Of a stretch of 64,000 nt of DNA, positions 1 through 8,862 are shown in pieces. Source of the DNA: Pseudomonas syringae. Its GTDB lineage: Bacteria; Pseudomonadota; Gammaproteobacteria; Pseudomonadales; Pseudomonadaceae. The translations under genes and the position numbers were made by a program. The notes beneath the pieces are model-generated. The model saw nothing but the letters and a program-made list of their open reading frames with translations, was not told the DNA's origin and did not search any database. The stretch is from the NCBI RefSeq assembly GCF_000737245.1, contig NZ_JPQU01000100.1, positions 1 through 64,000 of the forward strand. The letters are read 5' to 3'. Positions within the stretch are counted from its first letter, which is position 1; each line of letters opens with the position of its first letter.

Positions 1-263
1 AATGACCGGTGCGAACGACGAATTCACCTTGGCGGCTGCGGTACAGAATCTAAGACGACTGGCGAAACTGACCTCTCAAGGGCCACCGACTACGGGATAG
101 GTGCGCCCGGAATCAGCAAAAACCCTCAAATTAACCTATTAACCAAGCTGCAACGGTCAACGCAGAACTGGAAAGCCACGCAACGTGGTGACCAGGTTCT
201 AAAACGAGGGCCAACGTCGCCTTCTTCCAGCCTGAAATTCCGACTTTTTCAACAGAATCGGCC
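1..263 (+). mobile_element. Right end of an IS1182-like insertion sequence, truncated by the window edge
   Basis: Positions 2-100 read in frame as the last residues of an IS1182-type transposase (MTGANDEFTLAAAVQNLRRL, then a stop). A non-coding tail of about 160 bases follows and ends in the terminal repeat GGCCGATTCTGTTGAAAAA, read on the minus strand from 263. The same tail recurs inverted at 7786-8048. The remaining transposase lies left of the window, so its intactness cannot be judged. Confidence 0.8.
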
Positions 264-406
264 GATTTCTGCCTGTCGCGAAAGACAGAACAACTCAAGC
301 GGACTCTCGTGTGCGGCAGAGAGTGTCTACAAGCTAAGTTAGCGATGGTGACTGCCGATCCGCAGCCAAGGTTCATACGGATTGATGATTTTGGGAAATT
401 GCATAC

Positions 407-1297
407 TCAATTGATCTGCGTTCTATCACGCAACATCCGCTTCAGCCAACGACAAAAATGACGTGCCGAGTCGACATGTTGGCTGTGCGTATTCACGTAG
501 GCCAGATAGGTGGCTCCGGACGCAACCGGCTCGTTGACCGCGAGAGTTAGTGTGCCGTTGCGCAGTTGATCCTGGATCACCACGCGAGGTACGACGAGCA
601 GCCCAGCGCCGCCGATTGCCGCCGCCACCGCTAGAAAGAGATGGTCGTAGACGGCGCCTACGTGCAGCCGATCTACCGGAATATCCATGGCCACCGCCCA
701 GATTGGTATGGCGTCGGGCCTGGATTTTGCTGCGATCAGTGGCCAGTTGTAGAGCGCTTGGGCTCGATGGGCTGCGACCAACGCTGGTGCACCCACGCAG
801 ACCAGGTCTTCCTTTATCAGCTCCCAGCTTTCCGTGCCATGGATAATCAAGTCGCGGGTGATCAACACGTCGAATTCATCCTGTGGCAACGGTGCTGACA
901 GTGAAGTGATGAGGTCAACCTGGACGTGATGGCTGTCCATGAAGGCGCCAAGCGTCGGGACCACGACCGTCATCGCGAAGCTGGGCATAGACGTTCGTAC
1001 AATCAGTCGATCATGGCTTTTCTGGCCCTGAATCATCTGCTGGGTAGCCAATTCGATGGTCGAAACCGCGTCTCTCACCGCTTCATAGAACTGAGAACCG
1101 GCAGGCGTCAAGGCGATGCTTGGGCCTCGGCGCTCAAACAGCTTCAATGCTGCCAGGGACTCCAGTCCGGCAATCTGCCGACTGACGGCGCTCTGCGTTA
1201 CACCCAGAACCTCTCCCGCGCGGGTGAAATTGCCGAACCTTGCGACTGTCGTGAATACCCGAATCGCGCCCATGGGAATCACCGCTTTTTCAATCAT
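407..1297 (-). CDS. LysR-type transcriptional regulator of the phosphonate operon
   Basis: This 296-residue protein has a LysR winged helix-turn-helix at about residues 9-65 (RVFTTVARFGNFTRAGEVLG, then SAVSRQI), followed by an effector-binding domain of usual length. ATG at 1297 gives the full ORF; the ATG at 1273 is an equally good start just before the helix-turn-helix. It is divergent from the binding-protein gene at 1417, the classic arrangement for a LysR activator of the neighbouring operon. By context the co-inducer is probably a phosphonate such as phosphonoalanine or phosphonopyruvate. That is inference from neighbours; the sequence alone says only LysR family. Confidence 0.85.
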   Translation of the reverse strand: MIEKAVIPMGAIRVFTTVARFGNFTRAGEVLGVTQSAVSRQIAGLESLAALKLFERRGPSIALTPAGSQFYEAVRDAVSTIELATQQMIQGQKSHDRLIVRTSMPSFAMTVVVPTLGAFMDSHHVQVDLITSLSAPLPQDEFDVLITRDLIIHGTESWELIKEDLVCVGAPALVAAHRAQALYNWPLIAAKSRPDAIPIWAVAMDIPVDRLHVGAVYDHLFLAVAAAIGGAGLLVVPRVVIQDQLRNGTLTLAVNEPVASGATYLAYVNTHSQHVDSARHFCRWLKRMLRDRTQIN

Positions 1298-1416
1298 GAC
1301 TAAACCTCATCGTTGGTCTGCGCGAATATGGTGGTACGGGACTGCTGACATTTTACTTTAACAAAGCAGTATCTATCATCGACTCCCTGCCGCCCATCAG
1401 CCCAGAGTCGAAAATC
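1298..1416. promoter_or_regulatory. Divergent promoter/operator region between lysR and the pal operon
   Basis: This 119-base gap separates two divergent genes. A plausible sigma-70 promoter for the rightward operon is CTGACA (1345-1350) followed about 19 bases later by TATCTA (1370-1375). The -35 element sits inside an interrupted inverted repeat, CTGCT (1342-1346) and AGCAG (1365-1369), that could be the LysR site. No experimental support; assignments are by eye. Confidence 0.35.
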
Positions 1417-2397
1417 ATGCTTAAAACGAAATTCATATCATGCGCTTTAATCATTATCGGACTTCAGAGCAGCGCAGCATTCGCCTCGGATGTCATTCTC
1501 TATTCATCCAACGATGTCCAGACCGTCAGCACCCTGGTAGACCAATTCGAAAAACAGAATCCCGAGATCAACGTGTCGGTCGTTCGCGCCGGGACCGGCG
1601 CACTGATGCAAAGAATCAAAGCAGAGAACGCCAATCCGCTGGGTGACATTTTCTGGTCAGGAGGACTGTCGACGATAGGAGCATTTCAAGACCAGCTCGA
1701 ACCATACAAATCGCCCGAGGCGAGCGCTGTGCCCTCGCAGTACCGCGCACCTAGTGATCAATGGCTGGGCACTAACACACATGTGACCGTGCTGATGGTC
1801 AACACCCGCCAGGCACCGGACGGGAAATTGCCAGCAGGCTGGGCCGATCTGGCCGATGCAAAATGGAAAGGCCGGATAGTGATTGCTGATCCGCTGTTCA
1901 GCAGCGCGTCCTACGTGGCGCTCTACGGTTTGAGAAAGACCTTGGGCGACGCTGTCTATTCGCAGATTGTGCGTAACGCCGTCATCGTTGGCACCACATC
2001 AGCGGCCTATCAGGGTGTCGCCAATGGTGAATTCGCCGTAGCGGTCACCATGGAATACGCCGCTTACCAGTATGTTGCCGGCGGGATGAAGGACATCAAA
2101 CTGGTCTATCCAGCAGAAGGCACGTTCCTGTCTCCTGAAGGTATGGCGCTGATAAAAGGGGGGAAGCACCCTGCCGAGGCTCGCAAGCTTTATGACTTCT
2201 TGGCATCTCAGGCAGTGCAGATCGAGATTTTCAAATCAGCGTATCGCCGTCCCCTGCGCACGGACATCGATGTCACCAAACTGTCCGAGCTGCCTGCCTT
2301 GCGGAGCATCAAGGTTATCCCGCTGGACGATCACCAGATGGAAGAAGACCGCGCTGCGTTTCTCGCGCAATGGCGCCAGCTTGTTTCATCCAACTGA
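1417..2397 (+). CDS. ABC transporter periplasmic binding protein (phosphonate/iron-type family 1)
   Basis: A 326-residue exported solute-binding protein. The signal peptide is clear (MLKTKFISCALIIIGLQSSA, then AFA before SDVILYSS). The mature part has the FbpA/PhnS-type fold pattern: VILYSSNDVQTVSTLVDQFE at the start and a GDIFWSGG hinge segment near residue 75. It begins the operon that continues with ATPase, permease, aminotransferase and phosphonopyruvate hydrolase. The natural ligand inferred from that context is 2-amino-3-phosphonopropionate (phosphonoalanine) or a close phosphonate. The family also binds ferric iron, spermidine and 2-aminoethylphosphonate, so the ligand is not readable from sequence alone. 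Confidence 0.82.
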   Translation: MLKTKFISCALIIIGLQSSAAFASDVILYSSNDVQTVSTLVDQFEKQNPEINVSVVRAGTGALMQRIKAENANPLGDIFWSGGLSTIGAFQDQLEPYKSPEASAVPSQYRAPSDQWLGTNTHVTVLMVNTRQAPDGKLPAGWADLADAKWKGRIVIADPLFSSASYVALYGLRKTLGDAVYSQIVRNAVIVGTTSAAYQGVANGEFAVAVTMEYAAYQYVAGGMKDIKLVYPAEGTFLSPEGMALIKGGKHPAEARKLYDFLASQAVQIEIFKSAYRRPLRTDIDVTKLSELPALRSIKVIPLDDHQMEEDRAAFLAQWRQLVSSN

Positions 2398-2420
2398 TCA
2401 TCTGACTCAAGGTTTAACCC

Positions 2421-3491
2421 ATGCAAGTTTCATTCGAAAAAATTGAACAGAGTTACGGTGCGCATACGCTATTCAAGCAATTGGATCTGGTCATTCCGAG
2501 CGGTCAGTTTTTCACTCTTCTAGGGCCTTCAGGGTGTGGCAAGACCACATTGCTGCGCATGCTGGCGGGCTTTGTCCATCCTGATTCCGGATGCATTCGA
2601 TTTGGCACTGAAGATGTCACCGGAATCCCTGTCCACCGCCGAGGCGTCGGTATTGTGTTCCAAGATTACGCCTTGTTTCCTGACCGCTCCGTACTCGCCA
2701 ACGTCGCTTATGGCCTGCTGGCGCGTAACGTAACTAAGGCTCAGGCCGCTGACCGGGCGAATGCGATGCTCAAGCGGGTCGGCCTGGAAGCGTTCAAGGA
2801 TCGCGCCCCCGCTGCGCTGTCCGGGGGGCAGCGCCAGCGGGTGGCAATGGCACGGGCATTGGTCATTGAGCCCAAACTGCTGTTGCTCGACGAGCCGCTC
2901 TCGGCGCTGGACGTAAAGCTGCGTGTCGAACTGCGCGCGATGATACGCGAGCTTCAGCAGGAGGCCGGCATCACCACCGTTTTCGTGACGCATGATCAAG
3001 AAGAAGCACTGGCAATGTCTGACCAGATCGCGGTCATGGATCGCGGCCAGGTGGTGCAAATCGGCACACCGCAGCAGATCTACGCCAAGCCTCGTACGGC
3101 GTTCGCTGCGGATTTCGTTGGCAACGCGAATCTCATTCCTATCCTCGAAGAGTTGCCTGCCGCCCCCTGTGGAGCCAGGAGATTGAAAACACCGGTGGGC
3201 ACATTGTTCACCAACAGCGACGCCCCCTGGAAGCCTGGGTCTCTGTTGGCAGTGCGTGGTGCGGAGATCCGCCTCCAGGCGGCTGGCTCGGACCAGAGCG
3301 AAGATGTGCGCGGTGTCATCGAGCACGTTGAATATCGCGGTAGTACGGTGGGGTACACGGTACGAACCGCTGCCGGCGCACTTCAGGTCGACGCCTGGGC
3401 TTCGCCTCGCATTCCTTTGCATGTGCGCGGCGACGCTGTTGCACTGGACATTCCGCGCACTGCGCACATTGTCGAGGGTCGGCCATGCTAG
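2421..3491 (+). CDS. ABC transporter ATP-binding protein (PhnT/FbpC/PotA-like)
   Basis: 356 residues. Walker A is GPSGCGKTT at 35-43, the Q-loop follows at about 81 (FQDYALFP), the signature LSGGQRQR is at 133-140, Walker B LLLLDEP at 153-159 and the switch histidine in VTHDQEEA at 191. After residue 235 a TOBE-type regulatory domain follows, as in iron and 2-aminoethylphosphonate importers. The gene starts 23 bases after the binding-protein gene and its last 7 bases overlap the permease start, so subunits are translationally coupled. It energises import of the operon's substrate. Confidence 0.9.
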   Translation: MQVSFEKIEQSYGAHTLFKQLDLVIPSGQFFTLLGPSGCGKTTLLRMLAGFVHPDSGCIRFGTEDVTGIPVHRRGVGIVFQDYALFPDRSVLANVAYGLLARNVTKAQAADRANAMLKRVGLEAFKDRAPAALSGGQRQRVAMARALVIEPKLLLLDEPLSALDVKLRVELRAMIRELQQEAGITTVFVTHDQEEALAMSDQIAVMDRGQVVQIGTPQQIYAKPRTAFAADFVGNANLIPILEELPAAPCGARRLKTPVGTLFTNSDAPWKPGSLLAVRGAEIRLQAAGSDQSEDVRGVIEHVEYRGSTVGYTVRTAAGALQVDAWASPRIPLHVRGDAVALDIPRTAHIVEGRPC

Positions 3492-5140
3492 GCACTCTAA
3501 GACGCGATCCGGTATGGCTGGCATTGGCGGTGCTGGCAATTGCCGTGCTCGGCATTTTTCTGATCTGGCCACTTGGAACCATGCTGAGCAAGTCGCTAAT
3601 CGGCCCTGATGGGTCAGTTAATCTAGACGGTTACGTGCGGTTTTTCTCGGATCGCGCCTATCGTGAGGCATTCACGAACACGCTGATACTCGGGGTCGCG
3701 GTGACTGTCAGTTCCATGCTGGTTGGGGGCAGTCTGGCTATCATCGTGGCTCGCTGCAAGTTTCCGCTGGTGGGCCTGGTCAGCGCTCTACCCCTTGTCA
3801 CGCTTGTCATTCCAGATGTCGTGGTGGCAGCTGCATGGGTGCTGGTGCTGGGCAAGCAGGGCATCGTCAACACGCTTATTGCGCCACTTGGCGTGACACT
3901 GCCTTCCATTTATTCCTGGTGGGGTCTGATCTTTGTTATGACGCTCAACAATTACGTCTACGCCTTCGTGGCGGTGTACGTAGGGCTTAAATCCATGGAT
4001 CGCAACCTGGAAGAAGCGGCGCAGAGTCTTGGGCGACCCATGAGTCGAGTGATCTGCGGAGTGACGATGCCGATGCTAATGCCCTCGATCTTTGCCGGCG
4101 CGATGATTGTGTTTACTCACGTGATTGGCAGCTTCGGCGTGCCGGCGATCCTTGGCGCTCGCACGCCTGTCTTGGCGGTCAAGGCTTACCAGGAGTTCGT
4201 CAGTGAAATGGGCGGTAACGCACAGATGCAGACGACCATGGCCTCACTGCTGGTCGTTCTCGGCGCTGTTGTCTTACTGGTGCAGAAGTTTGTCGTTGAG
4301 CGTCGGCAATTCCAGATGGAGTCTGGACGCAGCCCGGATGCATCGTCGATTACCGGCTGGCGTGCAGTGGTTGCGGCCTTAAGCGTCATCCTGGTGGTCG
4401 CGCTCTCGATGCTACCCGCTGCGGTCGTGAGCGTCACCGCCTTTACCCCGACCTCCGGCCCCGTGCTCCGTTACGGTAGCTTCACGCTGGACAACATCGC
4501 CCATGTCTTGATTCGTGCGCCCCAAGCGCTCTACCACTCGCTGATTCTCGCTACAGTCGCGACGATAGCAGGGACCTTGTTCGCCATCATTGCTGCCTAC
4601 CTCATAGTCAAACGACGCGCAGCGCTGACTCACACGCTTGACGTTCTGGTCACCCTACCACTGACCATCGCGGGTACGGTGTTAGGTATTGCGCTCATCA
4701 ACAACTTCGGTAGCGGTTGGCTGGTGCTTACAGGGAGCTGGGTGATCATGGCGCTCGCCTATTTCCTGCGACGAGTGCCCACCAGCGTTCGCGCTGCAAT
4801 TGGCCCATTACATAACCTCAAGGATTCGATCGAAGAAGCATCGATGAGTCTGGGCGTGAACCCGATCCGAAGTTTCTTCAAGGTGGTTCTACCCGTCATC
4901 GGTCCTTCAGTAGCGGCGGCGGCTGTCTTGATGTGGGTGACTACGCTGTCCGAGCTGTCCGCCACGATCGTCCTGTATTTCGGCGGTATGAGCACAGTGC
5001 CCATCGAAATATTCCAGCAGGTCGACAGTGATCGCCTCGCCCTCGCTTGCGCCTACAGCCTCGTCTTGCTCCTGACAATCTTCATTCCGCTGGCCATCGC
5101 CCGATGGATCTTTCGCCTGAAAATAGGAACTGTCGAATGA
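3485..5140 (+). CDS. ABC transporter permease, fused two-domain type (FbpB/PhnU-like)
   Basis: A 551-residue inner-membrane protein made of two binding-protein-dependent transport domains in tandem. The first EAA loop reads LEEAAQSLGRPMSRV near residues 176-190 and the second IEEASMSLGVNPIRSF near 447-462; each follows several strong hydrophobic segments. One polypeptide therefore supplies both halves of the channel, as in the ferric and 2-aminoethylphosphonate importers of this class. It overlaps the ATPase gene by 7 bases and ends in an ATGA overlap with the aminotransferase, placing transport and catabolism on one transcript. Confidence 0.9.
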   Translation: MLGTLRRDPVWLALAVLAIAVLGIFLIWPLGTMLSKSLIGPDGSVNLDGYVRFFSDRAYREAFTNTLILGVAVTVSSMLVGGSLAIIVARCKFPLVGLVSALPLVTLVIPDVVVAAAWVLVLGKQGIVNTLIAPLGVTLPSIYSWWGLIFVMTLNNYVYAFVAVYVGLKSMDRNLEEAAQSLGRPMSRVICGVTMPMLMPSIFAGAMIVFTHVIGSFGVPAILGARTPVLAVKAYQEFVSEMGGNAQMQTTMASLLVVLGAVVLLVQKFVVERRQFQMESGRSPDASSITGWRAVVAALSVILVVALSMLPAAVVSVTAFTPTSGPVLRYGSFTLDNIAHVLIRAPQALYHSLILATVATIAGTLFAIIAAYLIVKRRAALTHTLDVLVTLPLTIAGTVLGIALINNFGSGWLVLTGSWVIMALAYFLRRVPTSVRAAIGPLHNLKDSIEEASMSLGVNPIRSFFKVVLPVIGPSVAAAAVLMWVTTLSELSATIVLYFGGMSTVPIEIFQQVDSDRLALACAYSLVLLLTIFIPLAIARWIFRLKIGTVE

Positions 5141-6366
5141 CAACTACTGCCGCCATTGATACCGAACACTTCATCGCGCAACGTGTGTTGGGTGCTAAGC
5201 CCTCCGCCACCAAGGAAATGACCAGGCTTGCCAATCAGCTCAAACGTGAGGGCCGCGATGTCATTACCCTCAGCCAGGGTGAACCTGACTTTCCGACGCC
5301 TGAACATATCCGTGACGCCGCGAAGGCCGCGATCGACCGCAATGAATCAAGGTACACCGACGTGGCCGGTACGCTCGCCTTGCGGGAAGCCGTGGTCCGG
5401 AAGTTCAAGCGTGACAATGAACTCGACTTCACCCCTGAGCAAATCCAGATAGGGTGCGGAGCCAAGCAGGTTCTATACAACGCCTTGCAGGCAACGCTCA
5501 ATCCTGGCGATGAAGTCATCGTGCCGACACCTGCGTGGGTGTCGTACCCCGAAATGGTGCTCCTGGCTGGCGGCCAGCCAGTGATCGTGAGGTGTGGCGC
5601 CGCCAAGGGGTTCAAGATCACCCCGACGCAACTGGAGCAGGCCATCACGCCGCGTACGAAGTGGCTGATGCTCAACTCGCCTTCCAACCCCAGCGGAGCG
5701 GTGTACAGCCATGCTGAGCTGGCTGCCCTCGGCGAAGTATTGCTACGCCATCCTCATGTGTGGCTGATGGCTGATGATATCTACGAAAAGATTCGCTACG
5801 ACGATACGCCGTTCGCAACGCCTGCTGCGGTGACCCCCCAACTGGCCGCCCGTACGCTGACCATTAATGGGGTGTCGAAGTCTTACGCCATGACCGGGTG
5901 GCGAGTGGGTTTCGGCGCTGGCCCTCTTGCGCTGATCAAGGCCATGAACTTGATTCAGTCGCAGTCGACGTCGCATACCAGTTCAATAAGCCAGGCCGCC
6001 GCTGTTGCCGCATTGGACGGGGCGATGGATTTCCTGCCCCGGTTCATCGACTCGTTTCGCCAGCGTCGCGACCGCGTGGTCGCCGCACTTCAAGCCATCG
6101 AAGGGCTCACCTGCGACGTGCCACAGGGTGCGTTCTATGCCTTTCCAGGATGCATGGGGCTTTTGGGCAGCCGTGATCCGCAGGGAAACCTGATCGAGAC
6201 GGACGCCGATCTGGCCATGTACATCTTGCGCAGTGTGGGTGTCGCTGTAGTGCCAGGCAGTGCATTTGAGCTGCCGGGTCACTTCCGGGTCTCTTACGCG
6301 GCCTCCGATGACGAATTGGCTGAAGCCATGATCCGGATCGCCCAGGCATGTTCGCAGCTTCGCTGA
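5137..6366 (+). CDS. palB: Class I aminotransferase, probable phosphonoalanine transaminase
   Basis: The ATG at 5137 overlaps the permease stop (ATGA) and gives 409 residues, normal for AspC-like aminotransferases; a longer ORF from 5047 lies inside the permease. Fold type I features: NPSG at about 184-187, DDIYE at 213-217, the PLP lysine K248 in NGVSKSYAMTGWRVGF, and a substrate-binding arginine in FRVSYA near 388. Downstream lies phosphonopyruvate hydrolase, whose substrate is the keto acid made by transaminating L-phosphonoalanine, so that reaction is the most economical assignment. The name follows the Variovorax Pal2 pathway from memory. A general aspartate/aromatic transaminase activity cannot be excluded. 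Confidence 0.78.
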   Translation: MTTTAAIDTEHFIAQRVLGAKPSATKEMTRLANQLKREGRDVITLSQGEPDFPTPEHIRDAAKAAIDRNESRYTDVAGTLALREAVVRKFKRDNELDFTPEQIQIGCGAKQVLYNALQATLNPGDEVIVPTPAWVSYPEMVLLAGGQPVIVRCGAAKGFKITPTQLEQAITPRTKWLMLNSPSNPSGAVYSHAELAALGEVLLRHPHVWLMADDIYEKIRYDDTPFATPAAVTPQLAARTLTINGVSKSYAMTGWRVGFGAGPLALIKAMNLIQSQSTSHTSSISQAAAVAALDGAMDFLPRFIDSFRQRRDRVVAALQAIEGLTCDVPQGAFYAFPGCMGLLGSRDPQGNLIETDADLAMYILRSVGVAVVPGSAFELPGHFRVSYAASDDELAEAMIRIAQACSQLR

Positions 6367-6412
6367 CAGGCATGTCCACTCCCGCAACCCATTAGCTCAA
6401 CGAGATCTGACT

Positions 6413-7285
6413 ATGACCAAAAACCAAACCCTTCGCAGCGCGCTGGCCAGCGGCAAGCTTTTCACGGCGATGGCTGCCCACAACCCACTGGCTGCAAAGC
6501 TTGCGCAGGAAGCCGGCTTTTCAGGAATCTGGGGCAGTGGCTTCGAGCTGTCTGCGAGTTACGCCGTTCCCGATGCCAACATCCTGTCGGCAGGCACGCA
6601 TCTGGAAATGATGAGAGCGATTGCATCTGTGATTTCGATCCCGTTGATCGCCGATATCGATACCGGATTTGGCAACGCCATCAACGTGAGCTATGTCGTG
6701 CCGCAGTACGAAGCGGCGGGGGCATCGGCAATCGTCATGGAAGACAAGACGTTTCCCAAGGATACGAGTCTGCGCGCCGAGGGCCGTCAGGAGCTTGTCC
6801 GGATAGAGGAGTTTCAGGGCAAAGTGGCTGCGGCGACAAACGCGCGTCGTGATCCGGACTTCGTGGTGATCGCCCGCACCGAGGCACTGATCGCAGGTCA
6901 TGGACAAGCAGAGGCTATCCAGCGAGCCGAAGCTTATGCAGAGGCTGGAGCTGATGCCATTCTCATTCACTCGAAACAGAAAACCCCCGATGAGGTACTC
7001 GCGTTTATCGATGCATGGAAGGGCACAGTACCGTTGGTGCTGGTACCAACGGCGTACCCTCAACTGACCGAGGCGGATATAGCTGCGCTGGGCAAGGTCG
7101 GTATCGTCATTTACGGGAACCATGCAATCAGGGCCGCAGTAGGGGCGATGCGCAAGGTATTCGCAGCGATCAGAGCCGAAGGAGGCATCAGGGAAGTTGA
7201 CAGGTCTTTGCCTTCGGTGAAAGAAATCATTGCTTTGCAAGGAGATATACAGATGCGCGAGCTGGAAGCGAAATACCTGAAATAA
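6413..7285 (+). CDS. palA: Phosphonopyruvate hydrolase (PEP mutase/isocitrate lyase superfamily)
   Basis: 290 residues, the length I recall for Variovorax Pal2 phosphonopyruvate hydrolase, and the sequence matches my memory of that enzyme closely throughout, for example FTAMAAHNPLAAKLAQEAGF and GIWGSGFELSASYAVPDANI. It hydrolyses phosphonopyruvate to pyruvate and phosphate, cleaving the C-P bond. Superfamily features are DIDTGFGN at 81-88 (metal-binding aspartates) and the gating loop EDKTFPKDTS at 110-119. Position 118 is Thr where PEP mutases carry Asn in EDKxFPKxNS, a difference that separates hydrolase from mutase. The isocitrate-lyase KKCGH motif is absent. It is the last gene of the operon, 46 bases after the aminotransferase. 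Confidence 0.9.
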   Translation: MTKNQTLRSALASGKLFTAMAAHNPLAAKLAQEAGFSGIWGSGFELSASYAVPDANILSAGTHLEMMRAIASVISIPLIADIDTGFGNAINVSYVVPQYEAAGASAIVMEDKTFPKDTSLRAEGRQELVRIEEFQGKVAAATNARRDPDFVVIARTEALIAGHGQAEAIQRAEAYAEAGADAILIHSKQKTPDEVLAFIDAWKGTVPLVLVPTAYPQLTEADIAALGKVGIVIYGNHAIRAAVGAMRKVFAAIRAEGGIREVDRSLPSVKEIIALQGDIQMRELEAKYLK

Positions 7286-7773
7286 AAACCATGCTGGGCC
7301 AGTGTTCAAGTCGTTACGTATTGGGTGCGAAGGATACGCGCCCCTACCGCTTACCTCTAATGTGCTTGATCGGACAGCCGGAGGTGTAAGCGGATCGCGA
7401 AAACGTTTAATCGCCGATTCGACTGACTGTTAAAGTTGGACACCAGTGTCCGCATCCGGAGTCAACTGGTCCCGTGCGAAGACGTCGGGCAAAAGCTGTT
7501 TGACTTATTCCGTTTCCACTTCCCTGAAGACGTCGACAACGGCGCATTCGTAGGCGTGTTGGTAATGCGGTTGAAGCAGCTTTTTGGAACGGGCATCTTC
7601 GTCACCTGCGGCCAAAACCGGGATGAGGGTGGAATCTTTGACTGTTGAGGTGTCCCGGCCAGTCTGGCTTCGGACGTCTTCGCAGATATCCAGGCGTTGA
7701 TTGATAGGAGAGCTTGGCGGAAAGCTAGGACGAAAGCTTGGACGACTAATAAGGATGTAGTCGCGCTGGTCAG
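7286..7773. other. Non-coding or decayed DNA between palA and the inverted IS
   Basis: No convincing gene. A 70-codon plus-strand ORF at 7436-7648 and its minus-strand complement (containing LLQPHYQHAYECAVVDVFRE) look like a scrap of coding sequence I cannot assign. No strong terminator was found directly after palA. Near 7700-7760 the sequence carries short AAGCT/GGAAAGCT-type direct repeats. Confidence 0.4.
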
Positions 7774-8749
7774 ATGTCTGCTTCTGGCCGATTCTGTTGA
7801 AAAATTCGGAATTTCAGGCTGTAAGAAGGCGACGTTGGCCCTCGTTTCAGAACCTGGTCACCACGTTGCGTGGCTTTCCGGTTCTGCGTTGATGGTTGCA
7901 GCTTGGTTAGTAGGTTGATTTGAAGGTTTTTGCTGATCCCAGGCGCACCTATCCCGTAGTCGGTGGCCCTTGATAGGTCAGTTTCGCCAGTCGTCTTAGA
8001 TTCTGTACCGCAGCCGCCAAGGTGAGTTCGTCGTTCGCACCGGTCATTCCTCGTAGTCGCAACCGATCCAGTTTCAGGATTCGCTTGAGATGAGCGAACA
8101 ACATTTCGACCTTCTTGCGCTCATTGCGAGAGCACTGGTATTAAGGTGTCTTGGCGATGCGCAGCGCAACTTCGCGCGCGCTCTCATGGATGCTACGGGC
8201 GATTTTTCGGAACGAGGTGTTGGGCAGCATTGCTCTTTCATTGAGCAAGTAGCGCAGTCGGGATCGGGAGATGATGGTGTCGGCTTTCGTGATATGTGAG
8301 CGTTGGTTCTTGAAGGCCCGCCATTCGCTACGCAGATGCGGTTCCATAAGCGGTATCGCCGATGAGCCGATCCGGCTTGATGTCGAACTGTTCTTCGACC
8401 CGCTCGATCATGGTCTTGGTGCTCGCGACCTCGGCGGTTCGATGCGCTGGGGTCGGCTCCACATCCATGATCACACCATGTTCGACATCAATCAGGTAGT
8501 TCGTCGAGTAAGCGGAAAACGCCGGGCCTCCTGGTGCTGCTGTCCAACGAGAAAGTGGATCAGTTAATGACAGGCGCTTAGGCAGTGCTTCGCGTAACGC
8601 TTCTTCATCCAGCGCTTCAAGGTACTCACGCACGGCGCGAGTACTGAGCGACGGATCGCTCCAGTTGACCTCTTCGTTGCCGGGCCTGATTTTGCCGCAG
8701 GCCAGGTAGGAGATCTACTTTTTCAACAGAATCGGCCAAGAGCAGACAT
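7774..8749 (-). mobile_element. Internally deleted IS1182-like element with intact terminal inverted repeats
   Basis: Near-perfect 31-base inverted repeats bound the element (7774-7804 and 8719-8749); both contain GGCCGATTCTGTTGAAAAA, with two mismatches in the outer 12 bases. Inside, the minus strand carries parts of one transposase in shifted frames. First comes a middle part (8633 down to 8331; REYLEALDEEALREALPKRL, then DTAYGTA), next a frameshifted segment (WRAFKNQRSH, then FRKIARSIHE), last the C-terminal end near 8048-7950. The N-terminal third and a stretch after DTAYG are missing. At about 976 bases it is much shorter than a full IS1182 member, so it is non-autonomous. Confidence 0.8.
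7950..8700 (-). pseudogene. IS1182-family transposase remnant
   Basis: Reading leftwards from about 8700: ISYLACGKIRPGNEEVNWSD, then the REYLEALDEE segment, the TNYLIDVEHG and DIKPDRLIGDTAYG motifs of the IS1182 DDE core, a break near 8330, then WRAFKNQRSHITKADT in another frame and a C-terminal end matching positions 2-100. The N-terminal DNA-binding region is absent and at least one deletion and one frameshift interrupt it. No functional transposase can be made. Confidence 0.75.
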
Positions 8750-8862
8750 TCGTGATGTCCGCTTGGATTTTGAATTCTTCGGGGTAACGCGGGCTGCTCA
8801 TGGCAACCCCTAATTGGCCTCAGTTAAGGCAAAGAGGTGTCCACGAAACCCGGGGAGATTCA
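8750..8862 (-). mobile_element. Left-end scrap of an IS3-family element
   Basis: On the minus strand, a TGAATCTCCCCGGGTTTCGT end (reading from 8862) is followed by a short leader and an ATG at 8801 starting MSSPRYPEEFKIQA, the typical start of an IS3-family OrfA. The ORF then runs into the IS1182-like inverted repeat. Only the first hundred or so bases survive; the rest was lost or displaced by the neighbouring element. Confidence 0.65.

Noticed and set aside
2529..3572. A 347-codon minus-strand ORF across the ATPase gene
   Set aside because: Overlaps a well-supported ABC ATPase along its full length; no recognisable motif.
6413..7285. Isocitrate lyase or 2-methylisocitrate lyase call for palA
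   Set aside because: The lyase KKCGH active-site motif is missing, and length and gating loop match phosphonopyruvate hydrolase.
7436..7648. A 70-codon plus-strand ORF between palA and the IS
   Set aside because: No family match, and neither strand gives a convincing product; treated as decayed DNA.
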